A stretch of DNA of 64,000 nucleotides from positions 186,001 to 250,000 of the forward strand of contig NZ_JAPIUX010000002.1 in NCBI RefSeq assembly GCF_026240015.1, read 5' to 3'. Below, in pieces: positions 9,010 through 17,724 of this stretch (the stretch's first letter is position 1; the number at the start of each line of letters is the position of its first letter). The position numbers and the translations under genes were made by a program. The stretch is from Acetobacter farinalis (GTDB taxonomy: Bacteria > Pseudomonadota > Alphaproteobacteria > Acetobacterales > Acetobacteraceae). Under the pieces are notes generated by a model. It was not told where the DNA came from, made no database searches, and worked only from the letters and a program-made list of their open reading frames with translations.

Positions 9010-10458
9010 GTGCCCGAGCGTTTCACGAAGACCCGTTCAGCCCGGCTTGCGCCGTTGTTTTCTGGTCCTGCCCGGATGGCGGGTCTGCTTATGACCTGTT
9101 CTCTTGCCGCCTGCGGTGGCAAGGGGCCGGAGCAGCCTGTTCACCCCGTTGTTACAGGCTTTGTGGGTGAGGTTGTGGCGGATGAACCGCAGGCCGCTCT
9201 GGTGGCGCGGGATGTGCTGGCTCAGGGCGGGAACGCGGCGGATGCCGCAGCCGCGCTGGGGATGGCCCTTTCCGTAACCCTTCCTTCCCGCGCGTCCCTC
9301 GGGGCTGGCGGGGCCTGTCTGGCATGGCGGCCCGGCGATGCGCAGGGTCAGGCCTTTCTCTTCCTGCCGCATGCGGGGCAGGCCGATGCGCAGGCGGACC
9401 GCCCGGCGGCTGTCCCCATGCTGGCGCGTGGCCTCTATATGATGCAGCTGCGCTACGGCAGCGTTGATTTTGCCGATGTGATTGTCCCCGCCCGTAATCT
9501 GGCGATGGATGGCGTGCCGGTGGGCGGCCTTCTGGCGTCCGATCTGGCGGCTGTGCAGGCCCCGCTTCTGGCGGATGAGAAAACACGCAGCATTTTCAGC
9601 AACGGCAGCGGCCGTGTGCTGGCCGCGAACGATCTGATGGTGCAGACCCGTCTGGCCGGTGCGCTGGAGCGGATGCGCATTGCCGGTGTGGGGGATCTGT
9701 ATACGGGTGCGCTGGCGCAAAGCTTCACGCAGGCGGCTCAGGCGGCAGGCGGCGGGCTGACAACGGCAGACATGCGCGGCAGCCTGGCTTCAGCGGAACA
9801 GCCGCTCACCCTCCGGTCCGATGGGGTGGATATCAGCTTCCTGCCCCCGCCGGCTGATGGCGGTCTGGGCACGGCGGCGGCGTATCTCTCCATGGATGGC
9901 CACGGGCATGCCAGCGTGCGGGGCGAAAGTGTTGTTGCCGGCTGGCGCGCCCGCCAGACAGGTAAGAACGCCGCCATGAGCGGTGCGGACGCTCAAGCCC
10001 TGCTGGAGTCCGGCCATATGCCATCCGGCTCCGCTCTGCCTCCTCTGCCTGCCTCCACCTCCTTTGTGGTGACCGACCGGGAGGGTGAGACAGTCAGCTG
10101 CGGGCTGACCATGAACAACCTGTTTGGAACCGGGCGTGTGGCTGGCTCTACCGGCATTATGCTGGGGGCTTCTCCGGTGCGCCGCCCTCTGCCCCTGCTG
10201 ACGGCAGCTATTGCGCATCAGGGCGCGGCGCGGTTCCGTGCCGCTGCCACGGCATCCGGGCAGAATGTGGCGGCGGATACGGCGGCAGTGGCCCTGCGCG
10301 CGGCTGTGGCCGGGCAGCGGCCGGAGGTTACGGACGGTGCGGGGCGCGCCAATTTCGTGTCCTGCCTGGCAGGGCTGCCGGGGGATTCCGGGCAGTGCTT
10401 CGGCTGGACAGACCCGCGCGGGTCCGGCCTTGCGGTTTCTTCCAGCCACACCAAATAA
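9010..10458 (+). CDS. Gamma-glutamyltransferase-like lipoprotein with altered nucleophile
   Basis: About 482 residues. A basic N terminus and LLMTCSLAAC lipobox predict a lipoprotein. The body follows the GGT/Ntn-hydrolase family: VVADEPQAALVARDVLAQGGNAADAAAALGMAL is the classic N-terminal block, and STSFVVTDREGETVSCGLTMNNLFGTG corresponds to the start of the small subunit. In E. coli GGT that subunit begins TTHYSVVDKDG with Thr as nucleophile; here Ser aligns to it. Later GS-T-GIMLG matches the oxyanion region poorly. It may be an active Ser-type hydrolase or inactive. GTG 9010 has GTGGAG 11 bases upstream; ATG 9076 is a possible shorter start that keeps the lipobox. It is shorter than E. 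coli GGT (580). Confidence 0.75.
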   Translation: MPERFTKTRSARLAPLFSGPARMAGLLMTCSLAACGGKGPEQPVHPVVTGFVGEVVADEPQAALVARDVLAQGGNAADAAAALGMALSVTLPSRASLGAGGACLAWRPGDAQGQAFLFLPHAGQADAQADRPAAVPMLARGLYMMQLRYGSVDFADVIVPARNLAMDGVPVGGLLASDLAAVQAPLLADEKTRSIFSNGSGRVLAANDLMVQTRLAGALERMRIAGVGDLYTGALAQSFTQAAQAAGGGLTTADMRGSLASAEQPLTLRSDGVDISFLPPPADGGLGTAAAYLSMDGHGHASVRGESVVAGWRARQTGKNAAMSGADAQALLESGHMPSGSALPPLPASTSFVVTDREGETVSCGLTMNNLFGTGRVAGSTGIMLGASPVRRPLPLLTAAIAHQGAARFRAAATASGQNVAADTAAVALRAAVAGQRPEVTDGAGRANFVSCLAGLPGDSGQCFGWTDPRGSGLAVSSSHTK

Positions 10459-10514
10459 AATTCCGCTCTCGGCATGGCGGGAGGCAAGGCGGCTTCGGGC
10501 CGCCTGTTTCCGGC

Positions 10515-10546
10515 TTGCATTGTTCTTCTTTTGTTCCTAAAAGAAC
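10515..10546 (+). promoter_or_regulatory. recA promoter with alphaproteobacterial SOS (LexA) box
   Basis: GTTC (10522-10525), seven bases, GTTC (10533-10536) is an exact match to the known alphaproteobacterial LexA operator GTTC-N7-GTTC. A further GAAC lies at 10543-10546. A possible -35 TTGCAT (10515-10520) and -10 TAAAAG (10538-10543) with 17-base spacing would place the box in the promoter spacer. It lies about 140 bases upstream of the recA ATG. Confidence 0.8.
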
Positions 10547-10683
10547 AAACAGAGATCGATTTCTTAACGCACATTGGCGTGTTGGCTGGCATGATGCCAG
10601 TCATTGCCCGGCTCGCGGCTTTTGTGGCACGTCTTGAAAATTACGGCACTCCCGGCCTCAACTGCGGGCCACAGGAAAGGTGA

Positions 10684-11712
10684 ATGATGGATAAGGCAAA
10701 AGCTCTTGAAGGCGCGCTCGGGCAGATTGAACGGGCTTTTGGGAAAGGTTCTGTCATGCGGCTGGGGCAGCGCCCGCGGGAGCAGGCGGATGTCATTTCC
10801 AGCGGTTCCCTCGGGCTGGATATCGCTCTGGGCATTGGCGGGCTGCCACGTGGCCGTGTGATTGAAATTTACGGGCCGGAAAGCTCGGGCAAAACCACAC
10901 TGGCGCTGCACGCCATTGCGGAAGCCCAGAAGCGGGGCGGGACCTGCGCGTTTATTGACGCCGAGCATGCGCTGGACCCCGGCTACGCCAAGAAGCTGGG
11001 CGTGGATGTGGATAACCTGCTGATCAGCCAGCCTGATGCAGGGGAACAGGCGCTGGAGATTGCTGACACACTGGTGCGTTCCGGCGCGATTGACGTGCTG
11101 GTGGTGGATAGTGTGGCGGCTCTGGTGCCGCGCGCGGAGCTGGAAGGGGATATGGGCGACAGCCATGTTGGCCTGCATGCCCGTCTGATGAGCCAGGCGC
11201 TGCGCAAGCTGACCGGCTCAGTTGCACGCTCCAACACCATGATGATCTTCCTCAACCAGATCCGCCTGAAGATCGGGGTGATGTTCGGAAACCCGGAAAC
11301 CACCACCGGCGGCAATGCGCTGAAGTTCTATGCGTCCGTCCGTATGGATATCCGCCGCATCGGGTCCATCAAGGACAAGGATGAAGTGGTGGGCAACCAG
11401 ACCCGCGTGAAGGTGGTGAAGAACAAGATGGCCCCGCCGTTCCGCCAGGTTGAGTTCGACATCATGTATGGTGAAGGGATCAGCAAGGTAGGCGAACTGA
11501 TTGATCTGGGCGTGAAGGCCGGTGTGGTGGAGAAATCCGGCGCATGGTTCTCCTACGACAGCCAGCGGATTGGTCAGGGGCGTGAAAACTCCAAGCAGTT
11601 CCTGCGTGAGCACCCGGAGATGGCGGCGGAAATTGAACGCAAGGTGCGTGAGCATTCCGGCGTTGTGGCGGATGCCATGATGGTGGCACCCGAACACGAC
11701 GAGGAAGAGTAA
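10684..11712 (+). CDS. recA: Recombinase RecA
   Basis: 342 residues, the normal length. RecA forms nucleoprotein filaments for homologous recombination and triggers LexA cleavage. Visible features are the N-terminal ALGQIERAFGKGSVMRLG, Walker A GPESSGKTTLALH, Walker B VLVVDSVAALVPRAELEGDMGD, and the L2 loop FGNPETTTGGNALKFYAS. An AGGAAAGG ribosome site precedes the ATG-ATG at 10684. The acidic C-terminal tail (EHDEEE) is typical. An SOS box upstream indicates LexA control. The gene ends 2 bases from the stop of the convergent acetyltransferase gene, leaving no room for a separate terminator. Confidence 0.98.
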   Translation: MMDKAKALEGALGQIERAFGKGSVMRLGQRPREQADVISSGSLGLDIALGIGGLPRGRVIEIYGPESSGKTTLALHAIAEAQKRGGTCAFIDAEHALDPGYAKKLGVDVDNLLISQPDAGEQALEIADTLVRSGAIDVLVVDSVAALVPRAELEGDMGDSHVGLHARLMSQALRKLTGSVARSNTMMIFLNQIRLKIGVMFGNPETTTGGNALKFYASVRMDIRRIGSIKDKDEVVGNQTRVKVVKNKMAPPFRQVEFDIMYGEGISKVGELIDLGVKAGVVEKSGAWFSYDSQRIGQGRENSKQFLREHPEMAAEIERKVREHSGVVADAMMVAPEHDEEE

Positions 11713-11714
11713 TC

Positions 11715-12239
11715 CTACTCTCCGGCCATGACAGGCCGGGAGAGAAGACTGGCTTCGGGGTCATACGAAGCCAGCACGGCCTGTTCGGCCGGTGAAACAG
11801 TCTCTGGTGTGAAGCCCTGCCCGAGCCAGAACGATCTGGCCGGGCCTGTGGCTGTCAGGCTGAGGACAGGCATGCGCGCCGTGCGGGCGGCCTGTTCCAC
11901 CAGAGCAATGGCACCCTTTGCCTTCCCCATCCCCCGGACAGCATCATCCAGCGCCAGATCATGCAGATACCACCGGTCCGGCTGCGGGGGCAGTGCGCCC
12001 AGAAGGCTGTTCAGCGGTGGGGAAAGCAGCCCGGCCCATGGGTGGCTGATCAGATATCCCAGCACCCTATGGCCATCGGTCAGCACAAAGCAGCCTTCGG
12101 GCGCCAGCGCCAGGCGTTCCCTGAAGACATCGTCATCTTCCGGATAATCAGGGTGGATGCGCGCGGCCAGCGTGATGGTTGCCGCAAGATCGTCTGGCAT
12201 CATGGCACGCCAGATGATATCTGCGCCGAGATGTGTCAT
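11715..12239 (-). CDS. GNAT-family N-acetyltransferase
   Basis: 174 residues with the GNAT fold: an N-terminal IIWRAMMPDDLAATITLAARIHPD opening, strand VLGYLISHPWAG, and the acetyl-CoA loop region WYLHDLALDDAVRGMGKAKGAIALVEQA (R/Q-x-x-G-x-G/A-like, here RGMGKAKGA). The YLHDLAL strand preceding the loop is characteristic of a subgroup of small-molecule acetyltransferases. The substrate is unknown. It is convergent with recA (2-base gap) and divergent from the ModE-like gene, with about 90 bases between starts. Confidence 0.8.
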   Translation of the reverse strand: MTHLGADIIWRAMMPDDLAATITLAARIHPDYPEDDDVFRERLALAPEGCFVLTDGHRVLGYLISHPWAGLLSPPLNSLLGALPPQPDRWYLHDLALDDAVRGMGKAKGAIALVEQAARTARMPVLSLTATGPARSFWLGQGFTPETVSPAEQAVLASYDPEASLLSRPVMAGE

Positions 12240-12330
12240 GAGAGCATTACCGGGGTCTGACCTCTGGTGAGCAAAACACGGTAATTTGTGGTATCATGGG
12301 CAGGACTGCAAGGCGAATGCGGGCAGGGAA

Positions 12331-12693
12331 ATGACAACAGGGCGGCTGAGACTGACCTTGCGGGTGGATGCGGATGCCGCGCCGGCACTCGGGCACGGGA
12401 AAATTCGTCTGCTTGAGCAACTGGCGGAAACAGGGTCCATTTCTGCGGCGGGGCGGGCCATGGGCATGTCCTACCGGCGCACATGGCTGCTGGTGGATAG
12501 CCTGAATCACCTGTTCCGTGAGCCTCTGGTGGTCACACGGCCCGGCGGTGGGGGTGGTGCGTTTCTGACTGCAGAGGGGGCTGCCGTGGTGCGGTGCTAT
12601 CGTGATATTGAGAAGCAGGCGGCTGAAGCGTCTGCCGCCAGTCTTGCGGAGCTTGAAAAACTCTTGACACCGCGCGAGGCGGAACGCCCTTAA
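12331..12693 (+). CDS. ModE-type winged-helix DNA-binding protein lacking molbindin domains
   Basis: About 120 residues, essentially only the N-terminal LysR-like winged HTH of ModE: GHGKIRLLEQLAETGSISAAGRAMGMSYRRTWLLVDSLNHLF is the helix-turn-helix, followed by the wing GGGGGGAFLT-like turn and a C-terminal helix for dimerisation. The C-terminal molybdate-binding (Mop/TOBE) domains of full ModE are absent, so it may not sense molybdate itself. Such stand-alone proteins are common in alphaproteobacteria. Start 12331 matches the usual GRLRLTLRVD opening, although a purine-rich AGGG sits unusually close (2-3 bases). It lies immediately before opgG, with no molybdate transport gene nearby. Confidence 0.8.
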   Translation: MTTGRLRLTLRVDADAAPALGHGKIRLLEQLAETGSISAAGRAMGMSYRRTWLLVDSLNHLFREPLVVTRPGGGGGAFLTAEGAAVVRCYRDIEKQAAEASAASLAELEKLLTPREAERP

Positions 12694-12770
12694 AAAGCCT
12701 CATCAACAGACAATTTTGTCATTAAAGAATTTTTTATCCCTTCCATCGACAGGGAATTCAGGAGTCTGGA

Positions 12771-14315
12771 GTGTCTTCATCTGTACAGCGACGAGACTTA
12801 ATTCGGATTGGCGCGGGGGTTACACTGGCCTCTCTTGCAGGGGGTGCTGCGCACCAGGCCAGAGCTGAAGGGCTGGACGGTGCGACCGGCACGTTTGATG
12901 AGATGACGGTCCGGCAGATCGCCCGGCGTCTGGCCAATGCCCCGTATCATGGGCCGGACCAGAGCCTGCCCAAGGTGCTGGACAATCTGAATTTCGACCA
13001 GTTTCGCAGCATTGCCTACCGGGATGACCGGACATTGTGGCATGAAGACAATCTGGCTTTTGATGTCGCCTTTTTCCCGCGCGGGTTCCTCTACCGCCCC
13101 CGGATCGATATTTTTGAAGTCAAGGACGGTAAATCCGCCCCCGTTCCCTATTCTCCCGATCTGTTCTCGTATGGAGATCCTTCCCTGAAGGTGGAGGATA
13201 ATCTCGGTTTTGCGGGCCTGCGCCTGCGCACCCCCATCAACACTCCCGGTGTGATGGAGGAATTCTGCGTGTTTCTGGGGGCGTCCTATTTCCGGGCGGT
13301 TGCCAAGGGCCAGAATTATGGCCTCTCCGCGCGCGGCTTTGCCGATGGCACGGGTGACCCGAAGGGAGAAGAATTCGCCCTGTTCCGCGCCTTCTGGCTG
13401 GAAAAGCCACAGCCGGGCGTGCAGGCCGTGGTGGTACATGCGCTGCTGGATAGCCCCTCGGTGGCCGGGGCGTTCCGCTTCACCATCCGGCCGGGGGACG
13501 CAACGGTGTTCGACGTCGAGTCGACCCTCTACCCGCGCACCAAAATCGAGCAGTCCGGCATCGCTCCGCTGACAGGCATGTTCTATTTCGATGCCAACGA
13601 CCGCAACCATGTTGATGACTGGCGCCCCGCCGCGCATGACAGTGAAGCCCTGCAGATGTGGGCCGGGTCCGGGCAGGAACTGTTCCGCCCGCTGCGTAAC
13701 CCGCTTGATTTGCAGTTCTCGGCGTTTTCAGATGATTCTCCGCGCGGCTTCGGCCTGATGCAGCGCCGCCGGAACTTCCATGATTTTGAAGACCTCTCTC
13801 TGAATTACGAGAAGCGCCCGTCCCTCTGGATCGAGCCGATTGGGGACTGGGGGCAGGGCTGGGTTGATCTGGTTGAAATCCCGACCCCGAATGAGGTGAA
13901 TGACAACATCGTTTCCTTCTGGCGGCCCAAGGCCCCTCTGGTTGCCGGAAAGGAATACAGCTTCACCTACCGGATGTACTGGGGGTGGGATGCCCCCTTC
14001 CCCACGCCACTGGCGCGCATTGGCGCAACGCGTGTCGGCGCGGTGGTGGATGACAAGACAGCCCGCTTCTTCGCCATAGATTTCATGGGTGTGCCGTTCG
14101 AGCGCCTGCCCAAGGATACGCGCTTCCATCTGGAACCGCAGGCCTCCGCGGGCAAGATCCGCAATGTGGTTGTGGAGCCGAACCCCAACATCAATGGCTG
14201 GCGCACAACCTTCGAGTTTGTCCCCGGGGATGAAAAGGTTGTGGAGCTGCGCTGCGTTCTGGCGACGGAAACCGGACCGGTTTCAGAAGAATGGGTGTAC
14301 CGTTGGACGCCATGA
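12771..14315 (+). CDS. opgG: Periplasmic glucan biosynthesis protein OpgG/OpgD (MdoG family), Tat-exported
   Basis: 514 residues. The N terminus SVQRRDLIRIGAGVTLASLAGGAAHQARA is a twin-arginine signal peptide, so the protein is exported folded to the periplasm. That resembles E. coli OpgD, while genomic position next to opgH resembles OpgG. The body contains the MdoG-domain blocks RQIARRLANAPYHGPDQSLP, FDQFRSIAYRDDRTLW, YFRAVAKGQNYGLSARGFA and EDLSLNYEKRPSLWIEPIGDWGQGWVDLVEIPT. The protein branches or modifies the glucan backbone made by OpgH. GTG at 12771 has AGGAG 6 bases upstream. It overlaps opgH by four bases (ATGA), implying coupled translation. Confidence 0.95.
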   Translation: MSSSVQRRDLIRIGAGVTLASLAGGAAHQARAEGLDGATGTFDEMTVRQIARRLANAPYHGPDQSLPKVLDNLNFDQFRSIAYRDDRTLWHEDNLAFDVAFFPRGFLYRPRIDIFEVKDGKSAPVPYSPDLFSYGDPSLKVEDNLGFAGLRLRTPINTPGVMEEFCVFLGASYFRAVAKGQNYGLSARGFADGTGDPKGEEFALFRAFWLEKPQPGVQAVVVHALLDSPSVAGAFRFTIRPGDATVFDVESTLYPRTKIEQSGIAPLTGMFYFDANDRNHVDDWRPAAHDSEALQMWAGSGQELFRPLRNPLDLQFSAFSDDSPRGFGLMQRRRNFHDFEDLSLNYEKRPSLWIEPIGDWGQGWVDLVEIPTPNEVNDNIVSFWRPKAPLVAGKEYSFTYRMYWGWDAPFPTPLARIGATRVGAVVDDKTARFFAIDFMGVPFERLPKDTRFHLEPQASAGKIRNVVVEPNPNINGWRTTFEFVPGDEKVVELRCVLATETGPVSEEWVYRWTP

Positions 14316-16456
14316 TGACGCAGTCTGCCCAGCAGTCCCTGCCGTTTCAGGCCCTCCCCCCCGAAGCGCCTCTGGCCATGCCTGTGCAGGACCTGCACGG
14401 CCTGCCGGATATGGAAGGGCGCGGCAGAATTCCCGCCACATCTCCGGCCACGATCGGCCTGCGGCGCTTTCTGGTTATTGGTTCGGCACTGGCGCTGACA
14501 GCGTTTGGCGCATGGCGCACGCATAAGGTGCTGGATGCCAACGGCACGACCACCCTCGGGGTGATCATGCTGGTTCTGTTTGTGGCGCTGTTTCTCTGGA
14601 TTGCGCTGGCGTTTACCTCAGCGCTGGCGGGGTTTGTCTCGCTGGTCACGCGCGGGGGGCTGGGGCTGGGCATCACGCGCACCGGCCCGCTGCCTGTCCT
14701 GCGCACCCGCACGGCCCTGCTGCTGCCGACCTATAACGAATCTCCCCACAGGGTGATGGCGGGCCTGAAAGCCATTTATACCAGCCTGTGTGAAACGGGG
14801 CAGGTGGACGCCTTCGATATTTTCATCCTCTCCGACACAACCAACCCGGATGTGTGGGTGGAAGAGGAAGCGGCCTTTCTCGCCCTGCGTGAGCAGACAG
14901 GCGGAGAAAACCGGATTTTCTACCGCCGCAGGCACAACAATGTGGAACGCAAGGCCGGGAATGTCGGGGAATGGGTGCGCCGGTTTGGCGCGGCCTATGA
15001 CCAGATGGTCACGCTGGATGCGGACTCCATCATGTCTGGGGATACGCTGGTCCGCATGGCGGGGGCCATGGAGCGCAACCCCGGTGTGGGGCTGATCCAG
15101 ACCCTGCCGGTGATTGTGGGCGGCACCACCCTGTTCGCCCGGATGCAGCAGTTTGCTGGCCGGGTTTACGGGCCGGTGATTGCTCACGGTATAGCCTGGT
15201 GGCACGGGTCTGAAGGCAATTACTGGGGGCATAACGCCATTATCCGGACAAAGGCCTTTGCCGGGCAGGCGGGCCTGCCGCATGTACCGGGGCGCAAACC
15301 GTTTGGCGGCCATATCCTGAGCCATGACTTTGTGGAAGCCGCATTGATGCGCCGTGGCGGCTGGGCCATTCACATGGTGCCGGGGCTGGCTGGCTCCTAT
15401 GAGGAAAGCCCCCCCTCTCTGACGGATGTGGCCATTCGTGACAGGCGCTGGTGCCAGGGCAACCTTCAGCATGTGAAAGTGCTGCCCACCAAAAAACTGC
15501 ACTGGATCAGCCGCATGCATATGGTGGTGGGGATTGGTGCGTATGTCACCTCCCCGCTCTGGCTGGTGTTTCTGCTGACGGGTATCCTGATTTCTCTTCA
15601 GGCGCATTTTGAGCGGCCCGAATATTTTGGGGATACCAAAATTCTTTACCCGCACTGGCCGCATGTGGACCCGGTGCAGGCGAAATATGTGTTTATCGGC
15701 ACCATGGCCATTCTGCTTGCCCCCAAGCTGCTGGCCTATATCGCATTGCTGTTTGACAAGAGTGTCCGGCAGGGGTGCGGTGGGGCGCTTCGCGCTGCGG
15801 CATCCGTGCTGATGGAAACATTGATCGGCGGGCTGATTGCCCCGATCGCCATGCTGATTCAAACCTCCGGTGTGCTCTCCATTTTGTCCGGGCACGATTC
15901 CGGCTGGAACACGCAGCGGCGGGATGATGGGGGCGTACCCTTCTCCGTCGTGGTGCAGCAATATGCCAGATTCACCATTTTCGGGCTGCTTCTGGGGACT
16001 GGCGCGTGGGTTGTTTCGTCCTCGCTGTTTTTCTGGATGGCGCCTGTTCTGCTGGGGCTGGTGTTTTCCATTCCGCTGGTCCTGCTGACCAGCAGCCGGG
16101 ACTGGGGGCAGGCTTTTAAAAAAGCCGGTCTGCTTCTGGTGCCGGAAGAAACGAACCCGCCAGAGGTGCTGCTGAAAACAGAGCGTGCGCTGGAAGAGGA
16201 TGAAACACCGTCCCTTCCGCATGACGCCCTGCGCGCCCTGCGGGCGGATGCCGGGCTCTTGCAGGCGCATGCTGCCATGCTCCCGCCCGCGCGCAAGCCG
16301 GGAGACCCGATCAATGCGGATCAACTGGTCGGGTTACTGAAAGTGGCGGAAGCGTCCAGCATTACTGTGCTGGAAAGCCAACTGACCGCGAAAGAAAAAG
16401 CGGCTGTTCTGGGCTGTGCGGAAGGGCTTGCGGCCATCACCCGCCTGCCAGCCTGA
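14312..16456 (+). CDS. opgH: Glucans biosynthesis glucosyltransferase OpgH (MdoH)
   Basis: About 714 residues, an inner-membrane GT2 processive glucosyltransferase that makes the beta-1,2 glucan backbone of osmoregulated periplasmic glucans from UDP-glucose. Visible are two N-terminal membrane helices, the cytosolic catalytic core with DTTNPDVW, LDADSIMSGDTLVR, the DFVEAALMRRGGW acceptor motif and the QxxRW-like DRRWCQGNLQH, then a cluster of C-terminal helices from about residue 410 to 600. Start at 14312 overlaps the opgG stop (ATGA); an in-frame ATG at 14291 would extend it 7 residues but lacks a good ribosome site. A strong terminator follows. Confidence 0.95.
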   Translation: MMTQSAQQSLPFQALPPEAPLAMPVQDLHGLPDMEGRGRIPATSPATIGLRRFLVIGSALALTAFGAWRTHKVLDANGTTTLGVIMLVLFVALFLWIALAFTSALAGFVSLVTRGGLGLGITRTGPLPVLRTRTALLLPTYNESPHRVMAGLKAIYTSLCETGQVDAFDIFILSDTTNPDVWVEEEAAFLALREQTGGENRIFYRRRHNNVERKAGNVGEWVRRFGAAYDQMVTLDADSIMSGDTLVRMAGAMERNPGVGLIQTLPVIVGGTTLFARMQQFAGRVYGPVIAHGIAWWHGSEGNYWGHNAIIRTKAFAGQAGLPHVPGRKPFGGHILSHDFVEAALMRRGGWAIHMVPGLAGSYEESPPSLTDVAIRDRRWCQGNLQHVKVLPTKKLHWISRMHMVVGIGAYVTSPLWLVFLLTGILISLQAHFERPEYFGDTKILYPHWPHVDPVQAKYVFIGTMAILLAPKLLAYIALLFDKSVRQGCGGALRAAASVLMETLIGGLIAPIAMLIQTSGVLSILSGHDSGWNTQRRDDGGVPFSVVVQQYARFTIFGLLLGTGAWVVSSSLFFWMAPVLLGLVFSIPLVLLTSSRDWGQAFKKAGLLLVPEETNPPEVLLKTERALEEDETPSLPHDALRALRADAGLLQAHAAMLPPARKPGDPINADQLVGLLKVAEASSITVLESQLTAKEKAAVLGCAEGLAAITRLPA

Positions 16457-16502
16457 CAGGGTCAGCAGGGTTTTAAAACCTGCTTGAAGGGTATGAATTT
16501 TT

Positions 16503-16546
16503 AAAAAGGAAGAGCGTCGGGCCGTCCCGGCGCTCTTCCTTTTTTT
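16503..16546. terminator. Strong bidirectional terminator between opgH and nagA
   Basis: AAAAAGGAAGAGCG (16503-16516) pairs with CGCTCTTCCTTTTT (16531-16544), a 14-pair stem ending in T7. The A run on the left gives a U tract on the minus strand, so it serves the convergent nagA gene as well. Confidence 0.92.
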
Positions 16547-16551
16547 ATGCG

Positions 16552-17655
16552 TTAATGAATGCGGGTGCCACCCACCCAGACTTCCTGAACCATGAAGGCG
16601 GAATCCAGCACCACGCAGTCAGCCCGTTTGCCGGCCTCGAGAGTGCCGCGGTCCGTGAGGCCCAGATAGCGGGCCGGATTGGTGCTGAGCAGGGCTGCGG
16701 CCTCCAGCAGGGGCGTTCCGGCGTTCAGGGCGTTGCGCAGGGCCTGATCCAGCGTGAGCACACTGCCTGCCAGAGTGCCATCAGGCAGGCGGGCCGTGCC
16801 GTCTTTCACCATCACATCCTGCCCGCCCAGTTGGCTGAGGCCCTCCGGCAGGCCGGTGGCGCGCATGGCATCGGTTACAAACACCAGCCTGCCGCCCATC
16901 ATCCGGTGCGCCAGCCGGAAGGTGGCCGGGTGAACATGGTGGGTGTCAAAAATCATTTCCGCATAGGCATCACTGCACATCAGGGCGGTGACGGGGCCGG
17001 GGTTGCGGCCGGTAATGGGCGGCATGGCGTTGAACAGATGCGTACCCCCCGCAACACCCCCAACGGCGCAGATCTGGCAGATGGCGGCATAGGATGTGTC
17101 ATAGTCCGCAACCGTGTGGCCCAGACTGATGCGAACCCCGGCCTCGGCAAACTGTTTGATGGCTGTCTGTGCGTGGGGAAGTTCCGGCGCGAGGGTCACA
17201 ACGCGCACGCAGCCTGTCTCCAGCGCTTCGGCAACGCGGTCTGCCGTGGGGGGAATGGCAAAGGGCGGCTGTGCGCCCAGCTTGTGCGGGCTGACAAAGG
17301 GGCCTTCCAGATGCGCGCCCGGTATCATCGGCCCCTCCGGCACCTGTGTGCGGACAACTTCGGCCACGGCGTGGAGGGCCTCCATCACGTCCGCCCATGG
17401 GCGCGTGATGGTGGTGGGCAGAAGGGTTGTGGTGCCATGCCGGGCATGGAAGCGGGAGAGCGTGTGAATGGCCTGCACGCCATCCATGGTGTCCGCACCG
17501 TTTCCACCGTGCACATGGCCGTCGATAAAGCCGGGCAGAATATAGCGCTCCGGCACCGCGCTGCGGGGTTCCGCGGCGTGAATCCTGTCGGAAAAGGAAA
17601 GGCGGCCGGGCATGATCCGGTCCGGGAGAACAAGGTGACCGTCAAGGTCTGTCAT
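16552..17655 (-). CDS. nagA: N-acetylglucosamine-6-phosphate deacetylase
   Basis: 367 residues of the amidohydrolase superfamily. It removes acetate from GlcNAc-6-phosphate to give glucosamine-6-phosphate in amino-sugar and cell-wall recycling. Seen are the metal-site HxH (PGFIDGHVHGG, His47/His49), the metal Glu in GAHLEGPF, His in ISLGHTVADYD, GGTHLFNAMPP, and the catalytic Asp in VFVTDAMRATG. The normal C-terminal LSTNPARYLGLTDRGTLEAGKRADCVVLD is present. It follows the sugar kinase by 69 bases, so the pair would phosphorylate and deacetylate free GlcNAc. No nagB is in the window. Confidence 0.95.
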   Translation of the reverse strand: MTDLDGHLVLPDRIMPGRLSFSDRIHAAEPRSAVPERYILPGFIDGHVHGGNGADTMDGVQAIHTLSRFHARHGTTTLLPTTITRPWADVMEALHAVAEVVRTQVPEGPMIPGAHLEGPFVSPHKLGAQPPFAIPPTADRVAEALETGCVRVVTLAPELPHAQTAIKQFAEAGVRISLGHTVADYDTSYAAICQICAVGGVAGGTHLFNAMPPITGRNPGPVTALMCSDAYAEMIFDTHHVHPATFRLAHRMMGGRLVFVTDAMRATGLPEGLSQLGGQDVMVKDGTARLPDGTLAGSVLTLDQALRNALNAGTPLLEAAALLSTNPARYLGLTDRGTLEAGKRADCVVLDSAFMVQEVWVGGTRIH

Positions 17656-17724
17656 GGGAGGGGGTCCTGTTCACGCAAGGGAGGAAAAGCCAGAGGCCGG
17701 GGCAGGTCTCCGTGCAGGGAGAGG

